A stretch of 64,000 bases of DNA from Chryseobacterium rhizoplanae (GCF_900182655.1 NZ_FXTC01000001.1:620001-684000), one strand, 5' to 3'. Shown: positions 45,942 to 56,073, counted from the first letter of the stretch. The notes: generated from the letters alone by a model not told the origin. Numbers and translations are program-made.

Positions 45942-47756
45942 CTAGTAGCCGTAATCTTGTGTAAGGTTATAATTTGACATAATGATATCACTGTAAATAG
46001 GCAATAATTCTCTTTTGTTGGGCTGGAAATATTGCGCAAAACCTTTTACAGGATCGCTGATATATGTTGTTAACACTGCGGCTCTCCACGCTATTTTAGT
46101 ATATCCTGCTGGAGTTGCATCCTGAGAAGGCAGATAAAATACCTGGGACCTATCTCCTCCTGTAAAGAAAATATCGATATCATTAATATTTTGCTGCGCC
46201 GTTTTTGTAGGATCGTAAACTGATTTCTTATAATAAAGATTCAATGGTACGTTAGCATACTGACCTGTTCCGTTGGCAAAAGCGGTTAATTTTTGTCTTG
46301 TTTCCGTAATTTTAGCATCTAATAAATTCCAGCGGATCAAGTCATATTTTCTGATCCCTTCACAACCCAGTTCCAATAATCTTTCCTGAACAAGATAATT
46401 GAAGAACTCATTTTTATCGGTAGGAATTGTTCCAACTTGTCCTAAATTTCCTGTGTAAGCCCTGTTTCTTACCGCTTTTACCGCATTGATGGCATCTGAA
46501 GAAGGCGCTCCGTGAAGTTCATTATCTGCTTCAGCAAACATTAATAATACATCTGAAAAACGCAGCAAAGGCCAGTCAACAGCAAGATTTTGAGAAGGTC
46601 CTGTTACATTGGTCCAGGACTTTCTGTATTTAGAATCTGTGAAAGAAATAGCATTTACGAGTTCAGCCTGATTAGAATTATTCACTTTGAAAATTCCAAC
46701 GTTCATATCTCTTCTCAAGTCATATTTACTGAATTCGTAGAAATAAGTCGGAAGGGCATTGATTCCTCCTCCGCCTTTCCAGCTGGAGTTGTCATCATGC
46801 TTTAAGCCATTATAGTAACCGATTTTACTGTCTGTTCTTGCGTTTCCTCCGAATGCTCCTACACAGAAAATGATTTCGTTGGTGGTGTCTTGCGAGTTTG
46901 AATGTAAAGCTTTGAAAACTTGCTCGTAGCTTGGGTTTAAGCTATGTTCACCAGTATGATTCATGATGTCTTTACATTCATCAAGAGCAATTTGATAATA
47001 GGTTTGAGGATTGGTTCCCTTCACCATCTGCTGTGGATTTCTTCTTAAAGAATATCCTGCTCTTGCTAATGCGATTCTTGCTCTTAATCCTTTTACAAAA
47101 CCTTTGGAAATTCTGGCATTGGTCGTGCTTCCTTCGGATCTCCACGGAACTAAGTTTGCAGCATGGGCAAGATCAGCAATCATTTTTTCGTAAATAACGT
47201 CTCTGTCAGTTTTCGCTAAATAAAGATTGTCATAATCTGCAGATGGTTTGTCCTGAAAAGGTACATCACCCCAGTTTCTGATCAGTTCATAATAAAACTG
47301 AGCTCTCAATGTTAAAGCTTCTCCAAGATATCTGTCCATTAATTTTTTATCAGCGTCAGAACCTGTCTTGTAAACAGGGGACAGCGGTATATTTTTAATG
47401 CAAAGATTGGCTCTTTCAATTCCTGAATATAATTTTAAGAAAGGCTTATTTAATTCTGTATTGGTAGGGCAGGCACCAAATGTTGCGAGACCTCTTCTGT
47501 CATTACAGTTGTAATCTCCCGAAGTTCTGAAATCATCACTTGAATGCGGATATATTAATGCTAATCTCTGTCCGTATCCGTCATCACCCGCAAGCTGGCT
47601 GTAAACTCCCACTAAAGCGGTAAATGTGTCGGATACACTATCGAATTGCTGAGCTTCTGCAACACTTGAATAGTTTTCAGGTTCAAGATAATCGCTACAT
47701 GAATGGATGGTGGTAAGAGATAGGATACAACTTATTATAATTATTGTTTTTTTCAT
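45942..47756 (-). CDS. susD: SusD-like outer-membrane glycan-binding lipoprotein
   Basis: 604 residues from the ATG at 47756 (MKKTIIIISC); four residues further upstream only a TTG is available. Lipobox TIHSC near residue 19. Typical SusD: N-terminal DYLEPENYSSV, TPR helices with ALTLRAQFYYELIRNWGDVPF, and C-terminal LLRFSDVLLMFAEADNELHG, RLLELGCEGIRKYDLIRW. Works with SusC to import pectic oligomers. Immediately downstream of susC (12 bases). Confidence 0.92.
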   Translation of the reverse strand: MKKTIIIISCILSLTTIHSCSDYLEPENYSSVAEAQQFDSVSDTFTALVGVYSQLAGDDGYGQRLALIYPHSSDDFRTSGDYNCNDRRGLATFGACPTNTELNKPFLKLYSGIERANLCIKNIPLSPVYKTGSDADKKLMDRYLGEALTLRAQFYYELIRNWGDVPFQDKPSADYDNLYLAKTDRDVIYEKMIADLAHAANLVPWRSEGSTTNARISKGFVKGLRARIALARAGYSLRRNPQQMVKGTNPQTYYQIALDECKDIMNHTGEHSLNPSYEQVFKALHSNSQDTTNEIIFCVGAFGGNARTDSKIGYYNGLKHDDNSSWKGGGGINALPTYFYEFSKYDLRRDMNVGIFKVNNSNQAELVNAISFTDSKYRKSWTNVTGPSQNLAVDWPLLRFSDVLLMFAEADNELHGAPSSDAINAVKAVRNRAYTGNLGQVGTIPTDKNEFFNYLVQERLLELGCEGIRKYDLIRWNLLDAKITETRQKLTAFANGTGQYANVPLNLYYKKSVYDPTKTAQQNINDIDIFFTGGDRSQVFYLPSQDATPAGYTKIAWRAAVLTTYISDPVKGFAQYFQPNKRELLPIYSDIIMSNYNLTQDYGY

Positions 47757-47768
47757 GTTAATTTTCAA

Positions 47769-50700
47769 TTAAAAGGTTAAATCAATACCTGTTAAAATAA
47801 ATCTGCTTCTAGGATATGCAGCATAATCAACTCCCGGAGTTAAAGGATTTCTTCTTGTACTGGCTTCAGGATCATATCCTTTGTAACCTGTGATGGTAAA
47901 TAAATTATTTATCGTAGCATACAGCCTGAAATTTTTGATACCAAGCATCTCCAATGAGTTTTTTGGAAGGGTATATCCTATTGTAACATTATTCAGTCTT
48001 AAGAAAGATCCGTCTTCGATGGCGTAAGAATGGAGGATATAATTTCCTTGTGGCGGTGTCCACATGGTTGTGTTTGCATTTAGCGCTGCCAAAGCAGTAG
48101 GATCGGTAACTTTTACTCCTTGATCATTGAACCATCTCCATCTGTCTGCAACATCGGCAGACATGTTGTTGTCTCTGTATAAATATTGAGTGGAAAACTC
48201 GATTTTATTGGCATTATATACTTTGTTCCCGATAGAGAAATTAAAGAATAAACTCATATCCCAGTTTCTGTATCTGAAAGTCTGGCTGAAACCTCCGAAG
48301 AATTTTGGCTGTGCATTTCCAAGTTCGGTCTGGTCGGCTGCCGTAATTTGTCCGTCACCATTCAGGTCTCTCAATTTAAGATCTCCCGGCTGGATTGGTT
48401 TTGAACCGTTAGCTACAGCACTGCTGCTTGGAACTCCGTTTTTTAATGTATAAGCCTGAGTGGTCGGGTTGAAATCGAAATCACTGATCTCATAGCGTCC
48501 TTCAGTTACGTATCCATAATAAGTTCCTACAGGATTTCCCACTTTAGCAATGAAATCATACAAACTGTTTACCCATCCTGAAGCTACCAGATAATAATCA
48601 TTTCCTCCCGAAACATTCGCCCCCAGGCTTTTAATAATATTTTTGTTGGTAGAAATGTTGAAATCTGTTTTCCATGTAAAGTTTTCTTTATTGACAATAA
48701 GTCCTCCCAGTGTAAATTCCAGACCTTTGTTCTGTGTTTTTCCTGAGTTTTGATACTGATACTCATATCCTGACGTCTGAGGAATTTTTGCTAAGACCAA
48801 TAAATCTTTTGTATCAGTAATATATCCGTCGATGCTACCATATAATCTTCCGTTAAAAAACCCGAAGTCGAGCCCTAAGTTTTTAGATACGGTAGCTTCC
48901 CATGTTACGTTTTTGTTTGCCAAAGTATTTCCTGTAGTAGCTCCCGGAGTTACACCGCTTCCGAAGGTATATCCGTAGTCGGTGGAAGTCGTGAAGAAAG
49001 TATCATAAAGGTAGGCCGGAATTCTGTTGTTTCCCGCAAGACCATATCCGAAACGTAATTTAAGCTCCTCCAGCCATTCTTTACTTTTAAGGAAATTTTC
49101 TTCTTTAAGTTTCCATGCTACAGAAACTGCAGGAAAAGTTCCCCATCTGTTTCCTACTCCGAAGACATTGGACGCATCGGCTCTTATAGAGGCTGTTATG
49201 ATATATTTATTATTAAAAATGTAGTTTGCTCTACCAAAAAAAGAAAGAAGTCTGTCTGGAGGTAATGCACCGGTTTTGGGAGCATCCTGAATCATTCCTG
49301 AAGGTGGAGTTGCAGATTGGATATTAGCAAAAGCCTCATTAGGTGTAATAGATACTGGTAGCCATTTGGTGTATGTACTTGAGGTTTCTCCGTCAGTCTG
49401 TACGGTTTCTTCTCCCAATAATAAGTCTAATTTATGATTTCCGAATTTTTGGGTATAATTTAGAGTGTTGGTATTGGTAATTCTTCTGGTCTGGTTTCTC
49501 GTTAACTGTACAATCGGCTGATTGTTATTCGATCTTGCATCACTGGTAACGGTGCCCCAGAACTGATTAATAAAATTATCTTTCTGAACATATCCTACAA
49601 CACTTCTGAAAGTTAAGTTTTTGGTAATGTTATAATTCAAATATGCATTTAACAATAAATCATTTGTTTTTGCGTCCTTTACTTCGTTATCATTTAAAAT
49701 TAAAGGATTTACAAGATTTGTTAATGTGGCGTAGTTAGGATCAAAATCATCAATAGGAACATTGCTGCCTCCTTCGAAAGGCTGATATCTTACAGCGTTT
49801 CTTAATCTGTTGGTACCCTGAGATCCACTTGCAGAAGTTCCTGCTCCGGAAATCAGCTGACGGCTGTATCGGACATTAAATCCAACCTTCAGTTTTTTTG
49901 AAATATCATAATCATATTTGAAATTGGCCATGCTTCTTCTGAAGCCGGAGGAGAGCATTATCCCATCTTCTTCCACATGATTTAAAGTCAATGAAAAGGC
50001 AGATTTATCGGAACCGCCTGTTAAGCTTAAATTATGAGTGAAGTTGAATGCCTCTTTTCCGAAAAGCTCATCCTGCCAGTCTCTTTTCTTTATATTTCCG
50101 TATTTCTCAGCAAGTTCATTGAAATTACCATATCGGGTTGTAAACGCTGTAATGTCGTCGGCAATACCATTTTTATTGTAAAGCTCATACTGATACATTA
50201 CAAAGTCATAAGGATCAAGAACAGGAATTGTGTTTGTGATTTTTCGTACCCCTGTATAACCGCTGTAGTTGATTTGAGCAGCAGCTTTTTTGCGGCCGCC
50301 TTTTGTGGTGATCAAAACAACACCATTGGCACCTCGCGATCCGTAAATAGAGGTAGAAGCAGCATCTTTTAAAACTTCAATAGATTCAATCTCTTTAGGA
50401 GAAATGATTGACAGAGCGTTATCCATCTGGATTCCGTCTACAATATAGAGAGGAGCATTACTTTGTGTAATCGAAGTACCGCCTCTTACCTTAATTTCAA
50501 CTTCAGCGCCGGGCGAACCTTCACTGGCCGTGATCTGAACACCGGCAACTCTTCCCTGAATTGCCTCTGCCGCACTGTTTACAGGCATATCTTTTACATC
50601 GTCAGCTTTTACGGAGCCAACAGCATTGGTAACATCTTTTTTTGAAACTTTAGAATAACCAACCAAAACCACTTCATCAATGTTTTTTTCAGTTTCTTTT

Positions 50701-50789
50701 TTAGTTTCTTTTTCTTGAGCCGTAGCAAGGACAGGAAGTAGAAAGACAGTTAAATATAACCACTTTATTGAATGTACTCTTTTATCCAT
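47769..50789 (-). CDS. susC: SusC-like TonB-dependent transporter
   Basis: 1006 residues. Signal peptide ends at about residue 25 (LATAQE). Plug with DEVVLVGYSKVSKKDVTNAVGSV, GRVAGVQI, VRGGTSITQSNAPLYIVDGIQ, IESIEVLKDAASTSIYGSRGANGVVLITTKGG; then a 22-strand barrel ending TGIDLTF. The usual N-terminal carboxypeptidase-regulatory-like domain of about 80 residues is missing: only 20 residues lie between signal and plug. First gene of the leftward pectin unit; LacI-type sites lie in the region upstream. Confidence 0.93.
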   Translation of the reverse strand: MDKRVHSIKWLYLTVFLLPVLATAQEKETKKETEKNIDEVVLVGYSKVSKKDVTNAVGSVKADDVKDMPVNSAAEAIQGRVAGVQITASEGSPGAEVEIKVRGGTSITQSNAPLYIVDGIQMDNALSIISPKEIESIEVLKDAASTSIYGSRGANGVVLITTKGGRKKAAAQINYSGYTGVRKITNTIPVLDPYDFVMYQYELYNKNGIADDITAFTTRYGNFNELAEKYGNIKKRDWQDELFGKEAFNFTHNLSLTGGSDKSAFSLTLNHVEEDGIMLSSGFRRSMANFKYDYDISKKLKVGFNVRYSRQLISGAGTSASGSQGTNRLRNAVRYQPFEGGSNVPIDDFDPNYATLTNLVNPLILNDNEVKDAKTNDLLLNAYLNYNITKNLTFRSVVGYVQKDNFINQFWGTVTSDARSNNNQPIVQLTRNQTRRITNTNTLNYTQKFGNHKLDLLLGEETVQTDGETSSTYTKWLPVSITPNEAFANIQSATPPSGMIQDAPKTGALPPDRLLSFFGRANYIFNNKYIITASIRADASNVFGVGNRWGTFPAVSVAWKLKEENFLKSKEWLEELKLRFGYGLAGNNRIPAYLYDTFFTTSTDYGYTFGSGVTPGATTGNTLANKNVTWEATVSKNLGLDFGFFNGRLYGSIDGYITDTKDLLVLAKIPQTSGYEYQYQNSGKTQNKGLEFTLGGLIVNKENFTWKTDFNISTNKNIIKSLGANVSGGNDYYLVASGWVNSLYDFIAKVGNPVGTYYGYVTEGRYEISDFDFNPTTQAYTLKNGVPSSSAVANGSKPIQPGDLKLRDLNGDGQITAADQTELGNAQPKFFGGFSQTFRYRNWDMSLFFNFSIGNKVYNANKIEFSTQYLYRDNNMSADVADRWRWFNDQGVKVTDPTALAALNANTTMWTPPQGNYILHSYAIEDGSFLRLNNVTIGYTLPKNSLEMLGIKNFRLYATINNLFTITGYKGYDPEASTRRNPLTPGVDYAAYPRSRFILTGIDLTF

Positions 50790-50918
50790 TTTGTATCCTT
50801 ATAGTTTTAATTGTTGGTTGAAAGTTTTTTTCAATCGTTTTGTTTTGTGTGGATTTGTAAAGTATTCTACTGATTTTTAGCGGCAAATATTTTATGAAAG
50901 ATTATACACATTTTAGAG

Positions 50919-50932
50919 TGCAATCGATTGCG
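50919..50932. promoter_or_regulatory. LacI-type operator, susC side
   Basis: TGCAATCGATTGCG contains the perfect palindrome GCAATCGATTGC with a central CG, as recognised by LacI/CcpA-type repressors. Lies 130 bases before the susC start codon, about where the -33 region of a susC promoter would be. Confidence 0.65.
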
Positions 50933-51604
50933 TAAATTTTCATGACAAATATCCTGGCTTCTAAACTAATATTATTTTTTAATACGCAAAGAAAAAAATA
51001 TTATTTTTTCATTAATTTGATTGTTGAAAGAGGAGTGGATTTGCAAAATAATGGATGGTTCTAATACTTTAAAGTGTTGTAAATTAACTGTTTGTTAATT
51101 TTACGCTAGCTTGGGATATTGATGTAAAAGAAATCAATTTTCTTTATTCTTTATTAATTTAAAACTTAATTTTTGCCTAAAATTGATTCGTTTTTACTCT
51201 TAAAAATTTACCAAAACTAATAGTCAAGATTATTTTTTTGTAATATTTCTGATTTTTATCATCTTTTCAGGTTAATATTCTTGGCTTAATTTTATACTCT
51301 ATATTAATTATTATTATTGTGTACAATATATACAGTTATTTTGGTTTATTATTATTAAATCAATATCTTGATTTTGTTATTTTATTTTGGCATGGTTTTA
51401 TATTGAAACATCATTTAAGCATTAATTTTGGTTAATATCTTCCATACAATTTCTTGTGAGTTTTCTGATTTTTTATGTTATTTTTAAAATTAATTGACTG
51501 TAAATTAGGTATTTAAATATTTAAATTAATTTTTTGTTAACTAATTAAAGAATAATTATATATTTATCCCATAAGTATTTCTATCAGATTTTAGTGTAAT
51601 TTTA

Positions 51605-51618
51605 TGCAATCGATTACA
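51605..51618. promoter_or_regulatory. LacI-type operator, kduI side
   Basis: TGCAATCGATTACA shares the CAATCGATT core with the susC-side site and lies 50 bases before the kduI ATG. Confidence 0.65.
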
Positions 51619-51667
51619 CAGTGTTTAACAGGTTTTGATAAAACCGCAAAAGAAAAGTATAAGTAGT

Positions 51668-52504
51668 ATGTCACAATCAGAATTTCGTTACACCCATCAT
51701 CCCGAAGATGTAAAAAAGTATACCACTGAAGATCTTAGGAGGGAGTTTCTAATCAATGATTTATTTAATGAAGATAAGATAAAATTAGTCTATTCTATGT
51801 ATGACAGGCTGATTGTAGGAGGTGTTATGCCTTCAGCACAGGCTTTGAAGCTGGAACCTACGGACGATTTGAAAGCCCAGCATTTTCTTGACAGAAGAGA
51901 ACTGGGAATAATCAACGTTGGCGGTGCCGGAAAAGTAACAGTAGACGGTGACGTATATGAGCTAGGAAACAAAGAAGCCTTATACATCGGGAAAGGAGCT
52001 AAAGAAGTAGTTTTTGAAAAATCAGGTGATGCACAACCTTATTTTTATATCAACTCAGCGCCCGCACATCAGACTTATCCAACTAAAAAAATTACGAAAA
52101 GTGAAGCCGAAATTGTAGAATTGGGTGAAGAGAAATATGCCAACAAGCGTACGATTAATAAACTGATTGTAAATTCTGTACTGGAAACCTGCCAACTTCA
52201 AATGGGAATGACGGAACTTCACCCGGGAAGCGTTTGGAATACAATGCCTGCGCATACTCACACCAGAAGAATGGAAGCCTATTTCTATTTTGATCTGGAA
52301 GAAGGGCAGACAGTAAGCCACTTCATGGGACAGCCTGATGAAACGCGTCATATTTTTATGACCAACAGACAGGCGGTATTGTCTCCGGAATGGTCTATCC
52401 ACTCAGGAGTCGGAACTTCCAATTATACTTTTATCTGGGGTATGGCCGGAGAAAATATGGACTACGGTGATATGGACGGTATCAAAACTAACGAACTAAA
52501 GTAA
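51668..52504 (+). CDS. kduI: 5-keto-4-deoxyuronate isomerase (4-deoxy-L-threo-5-hexosulose-uronate ketol-isomerase)
   Basis: 278 residues from the ATG at 51668 (MSQSEFRY), the same length as the E. coli enzyme. RRELGIINVGGAGKVTVDGDVYELG, YIGKGAKEVVF, APAHQTYPTKK, VLETCQLQMGMTELHPGSVWNTMPAHTHTRRMEAYFYFD carry the His/Glu metal site; QAVLSPEWSIHSGVGTSNYTFIWGM closes it. Converts the KdgF product to 2,5-diketo-3-deoxygluconate. First gene of the catabolic unit, kduD 8 bases later. Confidence 0.95.
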   Translation: MSQSEFRYTHHPEDVKKYTTEDLRREFLINDLFNEDKIKLVYSMYDRLIVGGVMPSAQALKLEPTDDLKAQHFLDRRELGIINVGGAGKVTVDGDVYELGNKEALYIGKGAKEVVFEKSGDAQPYFYINSAPAHQTYPTKKITKSEAEIVELGEEKYANKRTINKLIVNSVLETCQLQMGMTELHPGSVWNTMPAHTHTRRMEAYFYFDLEEGQTVSHFMGQPDETRHIFMTNRQAVLSPEWSIHSGVGTSNYTFIWGMAGENMDYGDMDGIKTNELK

Positions 52505-52512
52505 TTTTTCCA

Positions 52513-53295
52513 ATGAATTTATTTGATTTATCCGGTAAAGTAGCAGTCGTTACAGGCGGTACTCACGGATTAGGAATGGCAATGGCAGAAGGTCTTGCCG
52601 CTGCAGGTGCTGAACTGGCGATCACAGGTACAACACCGTCAAAATTAGAAGAAGCTTTAAACTACTATCATTCAAAAGGGTATAAAGCAACCGGTTATCT
52701 TTTTGATGTGACAGACGAGCTGGAAGCCGCTCAGAAAGTAGCTTTAATGGAAGCTGCCCATGGAAAAATTGACATCCTTGTCAACAATGCAGGAATTATC
52801 AAACGTATTCCGGCAATCGACATGGAAGTGGAAGACTTTAGAAAAGTAATCGATGTAGACCTTACAGGACCTTTTATCATGTCGAAATTAGTTGGCAAAT
52901 ACATGATCAAAAGAAAATCCGGTAAGATCATCAACATCTGCTCGATGATGAGTGAGCTGGGACGTGACAATGTAGTAGCCTATGCTTCTGCAAAAGGCGG
53001 CCTTAAAATGCTTACCAAAAATCTGGCGACAGAATGGGCAAAACACAATATTCAGGTAAACGGAATCGGCCCCGGATATTTTGCTACTTCTCAGACAGAA
53101 CCAATCCGGGTAGATGGACATCCTTTTAATGACTTTATCATCAGCAGAACTCCGGAAGGAAGATGGGGAAATCCGGAAGATCTTGCAGGAACAGCTATTT
53201 TCTTAGCTTCTGACGCAAGCAGATTCATCAACGGACAGATCATCTACGTGGATGGAGGTATTTTGGCAACCATCGGGAAGCCTGCTAATGAGTAA
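52513..53295 (+). CDS. kduD: 2-dehydro-3-deoxy-D-gluconate 5-dehydrogenase
   Basis: 260 residues, SDR family. TGGTHGLGMAM cofactor loop, NNAGIIKR, catalytic Ser and YASAKGG Tyr/Lys pair, NGIGPGYFAT. It reduces 2,5-diketo-3-deoxygluconate to 2-keto-3-deoxygluconate with NADH. Follows kduI by 8 bases. Confidence 0.93.
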   Translation: MNLFDLSGKVAVVTGGTHGLGMAMAEGLAAAGAELAITGTTPSKLEEALNYYHSKGYKATGYLFDVTDELEAAQKVALMEAAHGKIDILVNNAGIIKRIPAIDMEVEDFRKVIDVDLTGPFIMSKLVGKYMIKRKSGKIINICSMMSELGRDNVVAYASAKGGLKMLTKNLATEWAKHNIQVNGIGPGYFATSQTEPIRVDGHPFNDFIISRTPEGRWGNPEDLAGTAIFLASDASRFINGQIIYVDGGILATIGKPANE

Positions 53296-53313
53296 CAACA
53301 GAATCAGACTAGA

Positions 53314-54711
53314 ATGAAACCTTTTATTACAGATAACTTTTTATTACAAAATAAATACGCAGAAGAATTATACTTCAGATACGCGGAAAAACAACCCATC
53401 ATTGATTATCATAATCATTTGATTCCTAAAGATATTGCGGAAGACACTGTTTTCGATAACATCTCAAAGGTTTGGATTGCAGGTGACCATTACAAATGGA
53501 GAGCTATGCGTACCATGGGAGTGAACGAAAAATTCATCACGGGGGACGCTTCAGATAAAGAAAAATTTGAGGCGTGGGCAAAAACAGTTCCATATACATT
53601 GAGAAATCCTTTGTACCACTGGACACATCTGGAATTAAAAAGATATTTCGGAATTGATGAATTATTAAATGCAGACAACGCATCAGAAATCTACGAAAAT
53701 ATCACCGCTCAGCTTCATACTCCTGAAAAATCAACAAGAGGCTTATTAAAAATGATGAATGTAGAATCTCTGTGCACTACGGAAGATCCTACAGATCTAT
53801 TGAATTATCACCAGGATCTGGCAAAAAGCGATTTCAGTATTAAAGTAAGTACCGCTTTCCGTCCTGATAAAGCAATTTTAATTGAAAATCACAACTTTGC
53901 GGATTATATTTCAAGATTAGGCGAATCTGCCGGAATTGAAATTAATTCCTATCATACTTTATGTAATGCTTTAATCAAAAGAATTGAATACTTCCATGAA
54001 AACGGTTGCAGATTATGCGACCACGGATTAAATAATATTTCTTTTGAAGAAGCTTCAGAAGCAGAAGTAAACGCAATTTTTAATGATAAAATTTCAGGAA
54101 AAGTAATTGCTGAAAAGCAGGTGAATCAATTCAAAACTGCCATTTTATTATTTTTAGGAGAAGCGTACCACAAATATGGTTGGGTTCAGCAGTTTCATCT
54201 TGGAGCATTGAGAAATAATAATGAAAGAATGCACAGAATTCTTGGTCCTGATACGGGATGGGATTCTATAGGTGACTTCGTTCAGGCTGAAACCCTGTCT
54301 AAATTACTGAATACATTAGACGGAAAAGATAAGTTAACAAAAACCATTTTATACAATTTAAATCCTGCTGACAATGAGGTTTTTGCGACAATGATTGGGA
54401 ATTTCAATGATGGAAGCATCAAAGGAAAAGTACAGTTCGGATCAGGATGGTGGTTTCTTGATCAGAAAGACGGTATGATCAAGCAGATGAATGCTCTTTC
54501 AAACATGGGGTTGATCAGCTGTTTCGTTGGAATGCTGACAGATTCCAGAAGTTTTCTTTCTTTCCCGAGACACGAGTATTTCAGAAGAGTATTGTGTAAC
54601 CTTTTCGGAGAAGAAATGAAAAACGGTGAATTACCTGATGATATCGAACTGATTGGTAAGACCATTTCAGATATTTGTTATCATAACGCAAAAAATTATT
54701 TTGATTTTTAA
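53314..54711 (+). CDS. uxaC: Glucuronate/galacturonate isomerase
   Basis: 465 residues. Metal site start IDYHNHLIPKDIAEDTVF, then TTEDPTDLL, STAFRPDK, HLGALRNNNERM, PDTGWDSIGDF and MLTDSRSFLSFPRHEYFRRVL, all UxaC signatures. Converts D-galacturonate to D-tagaturonate, the first step of the saturated branch. Starts 18 bases after kduD. Confidence 0.93.
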   Translation: MKPFITDNFLLQNKYAEELYFRYAEKQPIIDYHNHLIPKDIAEDTVFDNISKVWIAGDHYKWRAMRTMGVNEKFITGDASDKEKFEAWAKTVPYTLRNPLYHWTHLELKRYFGIDELLNADNASEIYENITAQLHTPEKSTRGLLKMMNVESLCTTEDPTDLLNYHQDLAKSDFSIKVSTAFRPDKAILIENHNFADYISRLGESAGIEINSYHTLCNALIKRIEYFHENGCRLCDHGLNNISFEEASEAEVNAIFNDKISGKVIAEKQVNQFKTAILLFLGEAYHKYGWVQQFHLGALRNNNERMHRILGPDTGWDSIGDFVQAETLSKLLNTLDGKDKLTKTILYNLNPADNEVFATMIGNFNDGSIKGKVQFGSGWWFLDQKDGMIKQMNALSNMGLISCFVGMLTDSRSFLSFPRHEYFRRVLCNLFGEEMKNGELPDDIELIGKTISDICYHNAKNYFDF

Positions 54712-54730
54712 ATTTCAGATTAAATAAAAA

Positions 54731-54798
54731 ATCTCTCGCAGATTGAGCAGATTTTTTAAACATAATCATCTGCCAGATTTGCTAAATCTGCGAGAGAT
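54731..54798. repeat. Intergenic palindrome between uxaC and kdgK
   Basis: ATCTCTCGCAGATT (54731-54744) and AATCTGCGAGAGAT (54785-54798), perfect 14-base arms with a 40-base loop that holds a second GCAGAT/ATCTGC pair. Could attenuate or protect mRNA in the operon, or be a repeat copy. Confidence 0.6.
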
Positions 54799-54822
54799 AA
54801 AAAATAAAAGGTTGATAAAAAA

Positions 54823-55830
54823 ATGAGCAGCAAAATAGTCACATTCGGGGAAGTCATCATGCGACTTTCACCACCCGGAAACAGAACCATGAAGCAAAGC
54901 CATGAAATGGAATTCTTTTTCGGCGGAACGGAGCTTAATGTAGCATCTTCATTGGCAACAATGGGTTGTGATGTAAGACATATCAGCAGCGTTTCTGATG
55001 ATTTTGTAGGTGAATCGGCCATTTCCTTCATTAAAAGTTTTGGGATTGACACCACATTTATCAACAAAAATGAACATCCTTTAGGTTTGTACTTTTTAGA
55101 AGTAGGCTCATCAGTTCGCGCCAGCAGGATTGCTTACAATAGACTGAACGGTTCTTTTGCCAATAGTAAGCCTGAACAGATTGACTGGAAAAAAGCCCTT
55201 AAAGGCTGCCAGTATTTCCATTGGACAGGCATCAGTCCAGGAATTTCCGAAGCCGCTTATGAAAGTCTGAAAGAAGGTTTACAAACAGCCCGTGAATTGG
55301 GAATCGAAATTACAACCGATCCTGCTTACCGTTCAAATCTTTGGAAATACGGCAAAAACGGAAACGAAATTTTGAAAGAACTGGTTTCTTATTCAACGAT
55401 TTTTATCGGTGGAGTGAATGAAATTAATGAAATTCTCGGAACTCAGTTTTCATCAGATAAAGAAGGTTTTATTGATGCATGTAAAGAATTAAAACAGCAA
55501 ATTCCTTCTATTCATAAAATTTTTGACAAAATAAGAATTGGCGTTACAGCAAGTTCTCAGCAGACACAGGGAAGAGCTTTAATTGGCGATAGCTATTTTG
55601 AAACTGAATTGTTGGAAGTTAATCCTGTAGTCGATAGAATCGGGACAGGAGATGCTTTTGCAGCAGGTTTGATCTATGGGTTAATCAACTTTGATGACGA
55701 AAAAGCATTGAAATTCGCTAATGCAGCCTGTGCGATAAAGCATACCATTTTAGGGGACATCAATTACAGCAGTGTCGAAGATATTCTGGAAGTCATGAAC
55801 GGAGGTTCAGGCGGAAGAATAAAAAGGTAG
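54823..55830 (+). CDS. kdgK: 2-keto-3-deoxygluconate kinase (PfkB family)
   Basis: 335 residues. PfkB signatures: TFGEVIMRLSPPGN at the start, GGTELNVASSLATMG and the C-terminal DRIGTGDAFAAGLIYGLI with the GTGD catalytic loop. Phosphorylates KDG to KDPG, upstream of KdgA. The neighbouring genes make KDG, supporting the substrate. Confidence 0.92.
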   Translation: MSSKIVTFGEVIMRLSPPGNRTMKQSHEMEFFFGGTELNVASSLATMGCDVRHISSVSDDFVGESAISFIKSFGIDTTFINKNEHPLGLYFLEVGSSVRASRIAYNRLNGSFANSKPEQIDWKKALKGCQYFHWTGISPGISEAAYESLKEGLQTARELGIEITTDPAYRSNLWKYGKNGNEILKELVSYSTIFIGGVNEINEILGTQFSSDKEGFIDACKELKQQIPSIHKIFDKIRIGVTASSQQTQGRALIGDSYFETELLEVNPVVDRIGTGDAFAAGLIYGLINFDDEKALKFANAACAIKHTILGDINYSSVEDILEVMNGGSGGRIKR

Positions 55831-55876
55831 CTGGCTTTTGGCAATTGGCTTATCGATAAAACTAAAAAATTGCCGA

Positions 55877-55980
55877 CTTCGCTGAGTGAAATCAAAGATT
55901 CGACCTAGTCAAACGCCTTTACGAACTTAAAATACACGTCAGGCCTTAAAAAGAAAAGCTTTGCACCCTTTGCGTTAAAA
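55877..55980. repeat. Interspersed repeat B, copy 1
   Basis: The CTTCGCTGAGTGAAATCAAA stretch continues with GATTCGACCTAGTCAAACGC and matches copy 2 at 58387 with one mismatch over 44 bases; a looser tail (CTTTGC, GCGTTAAAA) follows. Falls in the 243-base gap before kdgA. Confidence 0.75.
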
Positions 55981-56073
55981 GAAAAGATTAAGATAAAGTC
56001 TCGAAGGGACAGCATACTAAAGGATGGATAAAACCCCATCAAAGATTATTTTCAAACAAAATAATTAACGAAA

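Larger units (their letters stand above)
50790..51667. other. Long divergent AT-rich regulatory region between susC and kduI
   Basis: 878 bases without a gene. It contains LacI-type palindromes close to both ends (50919-50932 toward susC, 51605-51618 toward kduI), an AT-rich middle, and no other recognised element. A weak -7-like TATTTG lies near 50884-50891 on the minus strand. The size suggests that both directions are controlled here. Confidence 0.65.
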
